From assembly GCF_030294945.1 (NCBI RefSeq), contig NZ_AP018448.1:1488001-1552000 (forward strand): a DNA stretch of 64,000 bases. Reading direction: 5' to 3'. The notes beneath the pieces were generated by a model. It worked only from the letters and a program-made list of their open reading frames with translations, made no database searches and was not told where the DNA came from. Shown here one piece after another: positions 1 to 7,619 of this stretch (positions within the stretch are counted from its first letter, which is position 1; each line of letters starts with the position of its first letter). The stretch is from Streptomyces graminofaciens (lineage in GTDB: Bacteria; Actinomycetota; Actinomycetes; Streptomycetales; Streptomycetaceae). Both the position numbers and the translations under genes were made by a program.

Positions 1-513
1 CCCGTCGAGATAGCCGAAGGGGCCCGACTTGCCGGCGGCGGTCACCTCGGCCTCGGCGCCGTCGAGGCTGCCGGAGTAGCCACCGTGGACCGGATACTGC
101 AAACCGGCTTCTGGACGCGCGTAGGTGTAGGCGTCGACTTGAGGAATCGCGTACGTCTGCTCGTACGCCGCGAGCGCCGCCATCTCGGCGGAACCGGCCG
201 GGAACGGGTTGTCGTTGGGCAGCACCACGGCCTGGAACCTCGCGCGCGGCCTGCCGTCGACGGTGTCCGCGAGGAAGCCCGCGTCGATCACGGTCCGGCC
301 GGAGTCATTGAGGTCGATCTCGGTGTACGGCGTGCCGGCCGCGGTCAGTTCGGCGGCTATCGCGTCGGTGGAAGGGCCGCCGTCGCTCACTATGAGGACG
401 CGCAGATCGATGCGGGGCGTGGTGCCATCGGCGTGTGCGGCGCCGGTCGGCAGGCCGAGTGCGGCGATGAGCGCGCCCACCGTGAGCATGGTGGTGCGTA
501 AGGTCCGCGTCAT
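1..513 (-). CDS. Secreted protein, Agd3/CBM87-like N-terminal region (partial, runs off left edge)
   Basis: An open frame of 171 codons starts at the ATG complementary to 511-513 and is still open at base 1, so only the N-terminus is present. A GGAGGGG purine run lies about 10 bases upstream. The first 29 residues form a Sec signal peptide: basic start (MTRTLRTT), a hydrophobic core rich in Leu/Ala/Gly, and an AHA|D cleavage site. The mature part begins with a Rossmann-like strand (LRVLIVSDGGPSTDAI) and later has VVLPNDNPFP. From memory this resembles the N-terminal carbohydrate-binding domain of secreted Agd3-type polysaccharide deacetylases; I cannot verify this, and the catalytic part would lie outside the window. 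Codon 5 is TTA, so translation should need the bldA leucyl-tRNA. The gene is divergent from the CYTH-like gene, across a 572-bp gap. Confidence 0.75.
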   Translation of the reverse strand, partial: MTRTLRTTMLTVGALIAALGLPTGAAHADGTTPRIDLRVLIVSDGGPSTDAIAAELTAAGTPYTEIDLNDSGRTVIDAGFLADTVDGRPRARFQAVVLPNDNPFPAGSAEMAALAAYEQTYAIPQVDAYTYARPEAGLQYPVHGGYSGSLDGAEAEVTAAGKSGPFGYLDG

Positions 514-763
514 GCGGTGCAGTCCCCTCCCCGGGCAGGGGTGAGCGCGGCTCCCGCAGAGCGGACGCACCCCCTTGCGCGACGCCGGCTCCCCCCTCAG
601 AAGTCGGTCGTCGACGCATCCGTCGCGTCACATAGTGGTGGCTCTGTGCAGCTTTCGTGGTGATGCAGCGAAACATGACGAAAAAGCGCAGGTGTCCAAC
701 AGGGGTGACCTGGAACCGAATTGACGTTTTTTCCATCGTCCAGGAGCTTTGCGCCGGATGGCC

Positions 764-800
764 CCCGAAGGGCCCGGCGCGCTGGTCCGGGCCCTTCGGG
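764..800. terminator. Perfect 14-bp inverted repeat (hairpin)
   Basis: CCCGAAGGGCCCGG at 764-777 pairs perfectly with CCGGGCCCTTCGGG at 787-800, leaving a 9-base loop. There is no U-tract on either strand. It lies in a divergent region rather than after a gene, so it may be a leader structure of one of the flanking genes, or the terminator of an unrecognised short transcript. Confidence 0.45.
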
Positions 801-841
801 ACGCACCGGCGGACCGCGTGGGCCCGCCGGACCGATCGCCA

Positions 842-855
842 GTGGTCCAGACCAC
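842..855. promoter_or_regulatory. Candidate GntR/DasR-type (dre-like) operator
   Basis: The palindrome GTGGTC-CA-GACCAC occupies these bases. Its core TGGTCCAGACCA is close to the DasR-responsive element of Streptomyces (core TGGTCTAGACCA as I remember it), which controls chitin and aminosugar genes. It lies about 330 bp before the secreted-protein start and 230 bp before the CYTH-like start. A carbohydrate-binding secreted protein would be a sensible target, but no clear promoter hexamers were identified beside the site. Confidence 0.35.
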
Positions 856-1085
856 AAATGTGAGCCCGGTCACAGATCATTTCAGGTCACTCCCACCGTG
901 GTCGGTCATTTCCCCGAGGGAGCGTCAGGCGTGGAGCACGCGCGTCTCGGGCGTGCAGGCCGGCCCGCCGCTGGACGACACCACCGGAATCAGCGACATG
1001 GTGACGCGGGCCCGGCCGAGTGGCGCCTACGGCTGATGGAGGGCCTCCGGCTGCGGGGGCCCGCGCATCGTGCGATAACGGCACC

Positions 1086-1862
1086 ATGGCAGAGATTCCC
1101 ACGGCCAAGGCCGCTGAACTCAAGATCAGTTTCTCCGGCGACGAGGCACGGAAGGCGGCCTGTGCGCTCGGGCTGCAGAGCAGTGCGGGCCGCAGTCGCA
1201 CGATCCACTTCTGGGACGCGCCGAGGAAGGGCTCCGAGGGCATCGTGCTGCCCTTCCTCGAACGCGGGGTCATCCTCCGGCTGCGGCTGGACGACGCGGA
1301 CCACGGGGCGAAGCGCAAGGGGGACATGACCGTCAAGCTGCGGCCGTGTCCCCCGCTGCCGTCCGACTGGCAGGAGGAGATCAAGAACGAGGACGACGAC
1401 TGGGAGTTCACGATCGAGGAGGACCGGGCGGGCCCCTCCTTCGTACCCGTGCCGGCCGCCTCGCTCCAGGCCGACCGCAAGTTCGAGGCGGCGCTCCTCC
1501 GGTCGGCGCTCGCGTCCGAACGCGGCGCCCTGGACCATCTCCTCACCGACCCGCACCACGGCCTTCTCGAGGACGCCGCCGGTCTGAAGAAGGGCGACCT
1601 CTCCGACCTCAGGGCGCTGGGCCCGGTGTACAGCGTCAAGTGGAAGCAGGAGTGGGACGAACTGGCCGTGGCCATCGAGGAGTGGACGGTCAAGGACCTG
1701 CGTTTTCTGGAGATCTCGGTCCGATCGAGCACGGCGGAGGCGGCCGACACCGGGCGACTGCTCGAACGGGCCCTGCGTGGACGCGGCATCGAGCCGCCGC
1801 CGTCCGGCGAGACCAAGACGCGGATGGCGCTGACGGTCCTCGCCCGCGACCTGGTGCCCTGA
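1086..1862 (+). CDS. CYTH-like domain protein
   Basis: A 258-residue soluble protein without signal peptide or membrane helices. The N-terminal 110 residues show the alternating charged strands of CYTH/triphosphate-tunnel enzymes: AELKISFSG near residue 10, then GVILRLRLDD and DMTVKLRP near 55-80, where basic residues on strands would line a tunnel. This pattern suggests a CYTH-like phosphohydrolase or polyphosphate-binding protein, but no exact catalytic EXEXK start is visible, so the assignment is tentative. The C-terminal half contains mixed helices with a WKQEWDELAVAIEEW stretch. The ATG at 1086 is chosen because the upstream frame has poor codon bias. A 10-bp stem follows the stop, and the gene appears monocistronic. 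Confidence 0.7.
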   Translation: MAEIPTAKAAELKISFSGDEARKAACALGLQSSAGRSRTIHFWDAPRKGSEGIVLPFLERGVILRLRLDDADHGAKRKGDMTVKLRPCPPLPSDWQEEIKNEDDDWEFTIEEDRAGPSFVPVPAASLQADRKFEAALLRSALASERGALDHLLTDPHHGLLEDAAGLKKGDLSDLRALGPVYSVKWKQEWDELAVAIEEWTVKDLRFLEISVRSSTAEAADTGRLLERALRGRGIEPPPSGETKTRMALTVLARDLVP

Positions 1863-1878
1863 CGGACTCCGCGCCGAC

Positions 1879-1914
1879 GGCCCCGGCACCCGGCCCTTCC
1901 CCGCTGCCGGGGCC
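1879..1914 (+). terminator. Stem-loop after the CYTH-like gene
   Basis: GGCCCCGGCA (1879-1888) pairs with TGCCGGGGCC (1905-1914) around a 16-base loop, starting 16 bases after the stop codon. There is no T-run, as is usual for Streptomyces intrinsic terminators. Confidence 0.55.
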
Positions 1915-2032
1915 GGGCCGGGACGAGTCCTCGGTGCTAGCGTGAGGGAACGTAGGCCGACTCGTGCAGAGGCGACCGTGTGCCCAGCGGCTGTACGAGG
2001 GGCCCATGACCTGCGGGTGAGCAGGAGGCGAG

Positions 2033-4198
2033 GTGGCGACTCGGAACGTCGAGCCCCGAAGCCGCGTGGAGCGGCCCGAACCCGCGTCCTCCGGCACCCT
2101 GACGACCTCGGAGGAGACGGCCGACAGGGAGACCTTGTCCCTCGTGCTGGAACAGGCCAGGACCGGCCTGGACGGCGTGGGCGCCCTTGTGCACGGCTAC
2201 CACCGCGAGGACGGTGAACTGCGCCTGATCGCGGTCGACGGGATCAGCGCGGCGAGTGCCGGGCCGTGGGCCGAACTGCCCGAGGGGCATGACGCGGCGC
2301 CCGCAGTGGCCGTGCGGCGCTCGGTGTCGGTCTGGGTGGGCGGGGACCCGCTGGGCATCGGGGCGACCGGTACGCTCTCGGTGTCCCTCCCCGGTGCCGA
2401 TCGGCTGGTCGGTGTGCTCTCCGTGCTGACGGCGGGGGACGGCGAGCCGGACGAGGTCCATCAGTCCTTCCTGCGCACGATCGCGCGGTGGGCCGGCGTG
2501 CATCTGAGCGGCAGGCCCGGCGCTCCGCTGGGCCATGAGCCGCTCGGGCCGGAGCGGCCCGTACAGATGGGCGAGCTGACCAGCGCGCTCGCGGAGGCCG
2601 TCACAGCCCGGGACGTCATCGATGCCTTCGCGAGCCATGTCCTGCCCCCGTTCGGCGCCGACGGGCTGGTGTTCTACGCCCTGGAAGCCGACCGACTGCA
2701 ATTGGTGGGTGCCCTCGGATACCCGCGGGAATTCCTCAGAGCGGCCCAGGTCCTCCCGGTCTCCGCGCACGCCACGATCCTCGACGTGGTCGGCACGCGC
2801 GTTCCCCAGTTCATCGAATCGAAGGCGGACTTCCTGCGGCGGTATCCGACCGAGAGCCCATTGAGTGAGCTGTCGCCCAAGGAGGCCTGGTCGTTCATGC
2901 CGTTGGTCGCCTCCGGGCAGGTCGTGGGTGTGTGCGTGGTGTCCTTCAGCGAACCGCATCCCTTCAGCGACGAGGAGCGCACCCTGCTGACCGCCGTCAG
3001 CGGTCTGGTCGGACAGGCCCTGGAGCGGGCGCGCCTGTACGACGCCGAGCACGCCCGCGCCCAGGAACTCCAGCGCGGCCTGCTGCCGAGGACACTGCCC
3101 CGGCTGCCCGCCGTCAGCGCCGCCGCCCGCTATCTGCCTGCGGGGCGGGACACGCAGGTGGGCGGTGACTGGTACGACCTGATTCCGTTGTCGGCGGACC
3201 GGGTCGCCATGGTGATCGGTGATGTCATGGGCCATGGCATCACCGAGGCGGCCACCATGGGCCGGCTGCGCACCGCCGTACGGACCCTCGCCGATCTGGA
3301 CATGCCGCCCGACGAGCTGTTCGGCCGTCTCAACGACATGGTCCGCGACCTGGGCGAGGACTCGTACGCCACGTGCCTGTACCTCGTCTTCGACCCTGTC
3401 GCGCGCACGTGTTCGTACTCTCTGGCCGGGCACCCGCCGCCGATCGTCGTTCTGCCCGACGGCACTCTGCACAGCCCCGACCCGTCGCCCGATCCACCGC
3501 TGGGTGCGGCCTGTCCCCCGTTCGACCTGCACCATCTGGACCTGCCAGAGGAGAGCCTGCTCGTCCTGTGCACCGACGGGCTCATCGAGTCCGCCGACCG
3601 GGACGTGGAGCAGGGGCTGGCCCAGCTCCGGCAGACCCTGTCCCGGGCGGCGGCCCGTACCGGCCAGTTCGGACCCGCCGATCAGGCGGGGGACGTCCGG
3701 CGTCTCGAAGAGCTCTGCGACACGGTCGTCGCGGCCCTGCTGCCCGACCGCGAGCAGACGGCCGACGACGCCGGGCTGCTGATCGCCCACACCCGGTGCA
3801 CCGACGCGGGTGACGTGGCCTCCTGTGACCTCCCGGAGGATCCCCGGGCGGCGGGCCAGGCTCGCGCCTATGTCCGCCGACAGCTGGCCGACTGGAAGCT
3901 GGACGATCTGACGCTCACGACGGAACTGCTGGTGAGCGAGCTGGTCGGCAACGTCGTCCGGCACGCCAAGGGCCCGATCCGGCTACGCCTGCTGCGCAGC
4001 ACCTCTCTGACCTGCGAGGTGTACGACGGCAGCCTCACCACTCCCCGCATCCAGCACGCCACCTACACGGACGAGGGCGGACGCGGCCTGCAGCTCGTCG
4101 CCACGCTGTCCCGACGCTGGGGCGCCCGCTACCTCCAGGACGGCAAGTGCATCTGGGTGGAGCAGGAGCTCCCGGTCCGATCCCAGCCGCAGGCCTAG
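2033..4198 (+). CDS. GAF-GAF-SpoIIE PP2C phosphatase with C-terminal HATPase anti-sigma domain
   Basis: A 721-residue cytoplasmic signalling protein. Two GAF-like sensor regions occupy about 30-165 and 183-345. The SpoIIE/PP2C phosphatase follows at about 350-595, with the metal-binding motifs VGGDWYDLI, GDVMGHG, LCTDGLIES and a final DDAGLL. A GHKL/HATPase_c domain of the anti-sigma kinase type fills about 600-715, with the N-box in ELLVSELVGNVVRHA and a GGRGLQLV glycine box. Such proteins control partner-switching anti-anti-sigma factors. The GTG start at 2033 has an ideal AGGAGG four bases upstream. No anti-anti-sigma gene is adjacent. The TAG stop coincides with the left end of a 181-bp MITE-like element. 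Confidence 0.9.
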   Translation: MATRNVEPRSRVERPEPASSGTLTTSEETADRETLSLVLEQARTGLDGVGALVHGYHREDGELRLIAVDGISAASAGPWAELPEGHDAAPAVAVRRSVSVWVGGDPLGIGATGTLSVSLPGADRLVGVLSVLTAGDGEPDEVHQSFLRTIARWAGVHLSGRPGAPLGHEPLGPERPVQMGELTSALAEAVTARDVIDAFASHVLPPFGADGLVFYALEADRLQLVGALGYPREFLRAAQVLPVSAHATILDVVGTRVPQFIESKADFLRRYPTESPLSELSPKEAWSFMPLVASGQVVGVCVVSFSEPHPFSDEERTLLTAVSGLVGQALERARLYDAEHARAQELQRGLLPRTLPRLPAVSAAARYLPAGRDTQVGGDWYDLIPLSADRVAMVIGDVMGHGITEAATMGRLRTAVRTLADLDMPPDELFGRLNDMVRDLGEDSYATCLYLVFDPVARTCSYSLAGHPPPIVVLPDGTLHSPDPSPDPPLGAACPPFDLHHLDLPEESLLVLCTDGLIESADRDVEQGLAQLRQTLSRAAARTGQFGPADQAGDVRRLEELCDTVVAALLPDREQTADDAGLLIAHTRCTDAGDVASCDLPEDPRAAGQARAYVRRQLADWKLDDLTLTTELLVSELVGNVVRHAKGPIRLRLLRSTSLTCEVYDGSLTTPRIQHATYTDEGGRGLQLVATLSRRWGARYLQDGKCIWVEQELPVRSQPQA

Positions 4199-4375
4199 GG
4201 CGTGTTTCGAAAGTGGCGTCGTCCGCCCGGAGGGCGGGGCCCGCGGCGTCTGGTGCGGTGCATCGCATGGCGGAGGGTCGTCCGCGTACTGGGCGTACGC
4301 GGACGATCCCGACAACGCGGCGAGGTGCCGTGCCAGGCGTCGCGGGGCAGACGGGACTTTCGAAACACGCCCTAG
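4195..4375. mobile_element. MITE-like element, copy 1
   Basis: A 181-bp segment bounded on both sides by CTAG. Inside the CTAGs the terminal inverted repeat GGGCGTGTTTCGAAAGT is perfect at both ends. Copy 2 at 16717-16897 has the same length and differs at about four positions. No transposase frame is present; the interior carries further inverted repeats (CGTCCGCGTAC near 4290 with GTACGCGGACG following it). CTAG at both ends of both copies is either part of the repeat or a target duplication; IS5-group elements are known to duplicate YTAR/CTAG sites, so a non-autonomous IS5-type relative is the best guess. It separates two convergent genes and contains both stop codons. Confidence 0.8.
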
Positions 4376-4785
4376 CTCAGGGGCAGGACCCTGCGGTACA
4401 CGGTCACCGCGATCACCGCGACGGCGACGTGCATCAGGAGCAGGGCGACGACCCCGGTCACGCCGCCGGCGTCGAAGAGGAGGAAGTCGGGCACGAACGA
4501 CGCCACGACTACGACCGGGACGAGCCACCGGAACACGCCCTCGGCGTTCCCGGACACCTTGCGGACGATCCCCCATCCGATCGCGCCCGCCACCACGCCG
4601 ACGGTCGTCAGGAAGATGTACGAGCCCGGGTCGAGCGGCTGGAAGTCGTCCGGCGCGCCCACCGCGCGCCCCAGTACGGCGATCACCGCGTTCACCAGGG
4701 AGGACAGCACGACGGCGACCAGGACACCGCCCACCACGACCAGCGGGCCTCGGCGGGTGGCGGTGCTCTGGGAAACAGCGGACAT
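4372..4785 (-). CDS. DUF6069-like small integral membrane protein
   Basis: A 137-residue membrane protein with four predicted helices: about 18-40 (VVVGGVLVAVVLSSLVNAV), 55-75, 90-108 and 113-133. Between helices 1 and 2 is a short loop with PDDFQPLDPGSYIF, typical of the DUF6069 family as I recall it. Function unknown. The ATG at 4785 is chosen over an upstream start at 4875 because GGAG lies six bases before it and the longer version would begin inside the operator region. The gene lies downstream of, and on the same strand as, a MarR regulator, with two palindromes before it that share the half-site found before the MarR gene. It is therefore probably MarR-controlled. Its TAG stop is formed at the right end of the MITE-like element. 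Confidence 0.75.
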   Translation of the reverse strand: MSAVSQSTATRRGPLVVVGGVLVAVVLSSLVNAVIAVLGRAVGAPDDFQPLDPGSYIFLTTVGVVAGAIGWGIVRKVSGNAEGVFRWLVPVVVVASFVPDFLLFDAGGVTGVVALLLMHVAVAVIAVTVYRRVLPLS

Positions 4786-4827
4786 GGTGACTCCAAGGGG
4801 GACAAGGCCGCGTACGGACGCGCAGCC

Positions 4828-4843
4828 GTTTGAAGAATCAAAC
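4828..4843. promoter_or_regulatory. Inverted repeat upstream of the DUF6069 gene
   Basis: GTTTGA-AGAA-TCAAAC is a perfect 6-bp inverted repeat in an A/T-rich patch about 43 bp before the DUF6069 start. It is probably an operator or promoter element linked to the neighbouring MarR regulator. Confidence 0.45.
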
Positions 4844-4862
4844 ATAATCTTGCAGCAGGTCA

Positions 4863-4876
4863 CTTGAAAGTTCAAG
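4863..4876. promoter_or_regulatory. Candidate MarR operator (TTGAA-N2-TTCAA), site 1
   Basis: CTTGAA-AG-TTCAAG is a perfect inverted repeat 78 bp upstream of the DUF6069 start. Its core TTGAA-N2-TTCAA is repeated exactly in the palindrome before the MarR gene at 5452-5463, which argues that both are sites for that regulator. Confidence 0.55.
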
Positions 4877-4920
4877 CCATGGCGGAGGGGTGCGTCAGGA
4901 GCCCTCGGGCCGAGGCGGCC

Positions 4921-5427
4921 CTACCGGCGACGCCAGGGCAGTACCGCCGGGTCGGCCCCGGCGGTCTCGACACGCTGCAGGGCGTCGCCGATGGCCTCGC
5001 CGATCTCGGCGAACTGCCGTACCTGCTCCGGAGTGAGCGCGTCGAAGACCGCTCGGCGCACGGCCTCCACATGTCCGGGGGCGACCTGCTCCAGCAGGGC
5101 GTACCCCGCGTCGGTGAGCACGGCGAGCTGACCTCGCCCGTCCGCGGGGTCCTCGCGCCGGTCGACGAGCCCGTCCTCGCTCAGCCGGTTCACCGCGTGG
5201 GTCAGCCGGCTGCGAGTGATCCTCAGCTGCCGGGCCAGCTCCGACATACCGAGGCTTCGCTCGGGCGCCGAGGACAGGATGGCCAGCAGTACGTAGTCGG
5301 CGTGCGTCATGCCGGCGTCCCGCCGCAACTGCCGGTTCAGATAGTCGGCGAGCAGGGTGGAGAAGTCGATGTAGGCCAGCCAGGCCCGTCGTTCCTCGGC
5401 ATCCAGCCAGCGGGGCGTCGTTTCCAT
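4921..5427 (-). CDS. MarR-family transcriptional regulator
   Basis: A 168-residue winged-helix protein of normal MarR length. N-terminal and C-terminal helices (about 10-30 and 125-155) would form the dimer interface. The DNA-binding region lies at about 55-100, with recognition helix ITRSRLTHAVNRLSEDGLV and the wing motif DPADGRGQLAVLTDAG, diagnostic for the family. The gene lies 135 bp upstream of the DUF6069 gene in the same direction. A perfect 12-bp palindrome starts 24 bp before its ATG. Autorepression, plus control of the membrane protein, is the simplest reading; the ligand is unknown. Confidence 0.9.
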   Translation of the reverse strand: METTPRWLDAEERRAWLAYIDFSTLLADYLNRQLRRDAGMTHADYVLLAILSSAPERSLGMSELARQLRITRSRLTHAVNRLSEDGLVDRREDPADGRGQLAVLTDAGYALLEQVAPGHVEAVRRAVFDALTPEQVRQFAEIGEAIGDALQRVETAGADPAVLPWRRR

Positions 5428-5451
5428 GATCGCACTTTAGCGAGCTGTCAT

Positions 5452-5463
5452 TTGAAGCTTCAA
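5452..5463. promoter_or_regulatory. Candidate MarR autoregulatory operator, site 2
   Basis: TTGAAGCTTCAA is a perfect 12-bp palindrome 24 bp upstream of the MarR start codon. It shares the TTGAA-N2-TTCAA pattern with the site at 4863-4876. Confidence 0.6.
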
Positions 5464-5562
5464 TCACGACATGCCTCCTGAGCGAGCCCGGCCGCGGGGT
5501 CGTTCGGCGGCAGCCTGCGCTCGCGGCGCTCCCCGTCCGTCGGTCGGCCGACGGGGGCGCCC

Positions 5563-6828
5563 TCACCAGGTGACGGGCAGCTCGTAGGCGCCGTAGACGA
5601 ATCCGTCGTGCTTGAACGGGATCCGGTCCAGTTCGGTGGCCAGGGCCAGGGTGGGGATCCGGCGCAGGAGGGTGGGGTAGACGACCTGGAGTTCCATACG
5701 GGCCAGGGGTTGGCCGAGGCACTGGTGGACGCCGAAGCCGAAGGTCACGTGGCGGCGGGCGTCGCGTGTGAGGTCCAGTCGGTCGGGGTCGGGGAAGACG
5801 GACGGATCGCGGTTGGCGGTCTCGTTGACCGGGATGATGCCTTCGCCGGCGCGGATGACCTGGCCGGCGATCTCGATGTCCTCCAGCGCCACCCGGCGCA
5901 GTCCGCCGTGGGTGATGGTGAGGTAGCGGAGCAGTTCGTCCACCGCGCCGGCGATGAGCCTGGGGTCCTCGCTGTCGCGCAGGAGGGCCAGTTGGTCCGG
6001 GTGCCGGAGCAGGGCCAGGGTGCCGAGCGTGATCATGTTCGCGGTGGTCTCATGGCCCGCGAACAGCATCAGCACCCCCATCTCCGTCGCCTCCTCCCGG
6101 GACAGCTCGCCCGCCTTGACGCGCCCGGCGAGCCCGGAGAGCAGGTCCTCACGGGGGTGGGCGAGCTTCTCGCCCAGCAGGCCGTCCAGGTAGTCGGCCA
6201 GCCGCTGCTGGGCGGCCCTCCGCTCCTCGGCGGGCGTGTCCCGGTTGATCAGGGCCTTGCTGTTGGACTGGAAGAAGTCGTGGTCGTCGTACGGCACGCC
6301 GAGCAGTTCGGAGATCACCAGCGACGGCACCGGCAGCGCGAACGCCTCGACGAGATCGGTCGGCCTGGGGCCGTCGAGCAGTCGGTCGAGCACGTCGTCC
6401 ACGATCCGCTGGGTGGGCCTGCGGATCGCCTCGACGCGCTTGATGGTGAACGCGGACGTGGCCATCCGGCGCAGCCTGGCGTGTTCGGGGTCGTCCAGCA
6501 TGATGAAGCTCGTGCCGGTCGAGCGTTTGTTCTGCTTCAGCAGATGCTCGGTCGCCGCGGCCTCCCCCGGTGAGAGCTTCGGCGCACCGGGCTGGAAGGG
6601 GTCCACGCTGACCCTCGGGTCGGACAGCACCGCCCGGTGTGCGTCATGACCGGTCACGAGCCAGGGCGTGCTCCCGTCCCACAACCGGACCCGTACCAGC
6701 GGTCCTTCGGCCTGCCGGGCCCGCATGGCGGGCGCGGGGTCCAGCGGGCACCGCGCGGGCCTGGCGATGTCGTACTCCGGGGTGTCCGCCGTGGGTCCGT
6801 CCGCCGGTTCGCCTAACGCACTGGTCAC
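5563..6828 (-). CDS. Cytochrome P450 (bacterial class I, CYP105-like)
   Basis: A 421-residue soluble P450 of usual bacterial length. The I-helix oxygen-binding motif FAGHETTANM lies near residue 240, the K-helix ExxR is ELLR near 285, and the haem-ligand loop FGFGVHQCLGQPLAR near 350 supplies the cysteine. The GTG start at 6828 is chosen because AAGGAGG lies six bases before it; a longer frame from 6897 would translate that ribosome-binding site. Codon 5 is TTA, so expression should depend on bldA. No ferredoxin gene adjoins. A TetR gene lies 137 bp upstream on the same strand. It is more than 20 kb from the PKS genes, so a role in the macrolide is possible but unsupported. Confidence 0.93.
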   Translation of the reverse strand: MTSALGEPADGPTADTPEYDIARPARCPLDPAPAMRARQAEGPLVRVRLWDGSTPWLVTGHDAHRAVLSDPRVSVDPFQPGAPKLSPGEAAATEHLLKQNKRSTGTSFIMLDDPEHARLRRMATSAFTIKRVEAIRRPTQRIVDDVLDRLLDGPRPTDLVEAFALPVPSLVISELLGVPYDDHDFFQSNSKALINRDTPAEERRAAQQRLADYLDGLLGEKLAHPREDLLSGLAGRVKAGELSREEATEMGVLMLFAGHETTANMITLGTLALLRHPDQLALLRDSEDPRLIAGAVDELLRYLTITHGGLRRVALEDIEIAGQVIRAGEGIIPVNETANRDPSVFPDPDRLDLTRDARRHVTFGFGVHQCLGQPLARMELQVVYPTLLRRIPTLALATELDRIPFKHDGFVYGAYELPVTW

Positions 6829-6893
6829 TGCCGCCTCCTTGTTCGTCGGGCACCCGCCGACGGGACTGAGGAAACACCAGGCGATAAGTTCAG

Positions 6894-6905
6894 TCAATCG
6901 GTTGA
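6894..6905. promoter_or_regulatory. Possible TetR operator before the P450 gene
   Basis: TCAATCGGTTGA is a near-palindrome (TCAA/TTGA arms) about 66 bp upstream of the P450 start, in an A/T-rich patch. TTGACT on the minus strand close by could be a -35 element. Assignment to the adjacent TetR regulator is by position only. Confidence 0.35.
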
Positions 6906-6965
6906 TTTAATTCTTCGCACGACCCGCACACCGGGCCGCCGCGCCCCCGCCGAACCGGTCCCCCG

Positions 6966-7619
6966 TCAGTCCTCGCGTGTGACCGGTGCCTGCCACAGGG
7001 CGACGACGGCGTCGATCAGGCCGTTCGCGGTCCCGCGCCAAGTGGCCCGGGATGTCGGACTGTTGTCCGCGAGAGCACGCTCGCGCTCGGCGGTCATCAT
7101 CGTGATCAGGTGACGGGACATCGCCGCGCGTTCGTCGCGCACCTCGGCCGGCAGCTCGGGCAGGCAGCGGCCCATGCCCTGCTGCAGCGTGGGTATCGAG
7201 GGCGAGGCTGCCGCGAACTCCGAGGTCGTGAGAGCACGCAGTGCCGGGTCGGCCGTGACCTGGGCGATGAAGCGGGCGTACCAACTGGGGACGCCCAGGG
7301 CCTCCACGTGTTCGGTGACCGGGCGGACCGCGCAGGCGACCCAGTCGCGCAGCTCGGTGGAGTCGCCGATGTCGGCCATCATGCGGCTGCGGCCGACCTC
7401 GATCCGCTCGGCGTGTCTGCGGACGATGGCGCGTACCAGGTCGGCCTTGGTGCCGAAGTGGTAGCTGACCGCGGCGTTGTTGCCCTGACCGGCGGCCAGA
7501 CTGATCTGACGGTTGGCGACCGCGTGCACGCCGTGTTCGGCGAAGAGCCGTTCCGCCGCGTCGAGGAGCGCCTCGCGGGTCGCGCCGACCTGTTCGTCCC
7601 GCCTCGTCCTGCCGGCCAT
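6966..7619 (-). CDS. TetR-family regulator upstream of the P450
   Basis: A 217-residue protein. The N-terminal TetR DNA-binding domain spans about 12-58: REALLDAAERLFAEHG, then a helix-turn-helix with NRQISLAAG and the closing VSYHFGTKADLVRAIV. The C-terminal ligand/dimer domain is helical and without a recognisable subfamily signature. ATG at 7619 is preceded by GAGG nine bases upstream. It is on the same strand as, and directly before, the P450 gene, so it may repress that gene and be cotranscribed with it. Confidence 0.9.
   Translation of the reverse strand: MAGRTRRDEQVGATREALLDAAERLFAEHGVHAVANRQISLAAGQGNNAAVSYHFGTKADLVRAIVRRHAERIEVGRSRMMADIGDSTELRDWVACAVRPVTEHVEALGVPSWYARFIAQVTADPALRALTTSEFAAASPSIPTLQQGMGRCLPELPAEVRDERAAMSRHLITMMTAERERALADNSPTSRATWRGTANGLIDAVVALWQAPVTRED

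Larger units (their letters stand above)
514..1085. other. 572-bp divergent intergenic region, no supportable gene
   Basis: This gap separates the secreted-protein gene (leftward) from the CYTH-like gene (rightward). Short frames exist on both strands, but none has a ribosome-binding site plus Streptomyces-like third-position bias. It holds a strong hairpin at 764-800 and a GntR-type palindrome at 842-855, described separately. The part around 600-760 is less GC-rich than its surroundings, with T and A runs such as the one at 727-732, as promoter regions here usually are. Confidence 0.6.

Noticed and set aside
657..863. A 68-codon plus-strand ORF in the same region
   Set aside because: Atypical codon bias, and it runs through the hairpin at 764-800.
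925..999. A 24-codon minus-strand ORF (MSLIPVVSSSGGPACTPETR...) in the first intergenic region
   Set aside because: No ribosome-binding site and no recognised leader-peptide pattern; too short to support.
5563..6828. The P450 as a tailoring enzyme of the macrolide
   Set aside because: It lies about 12 kb outside the ccr-hbd edge with unrelated genes between, and the expected structure does not need an obvious P450 step.
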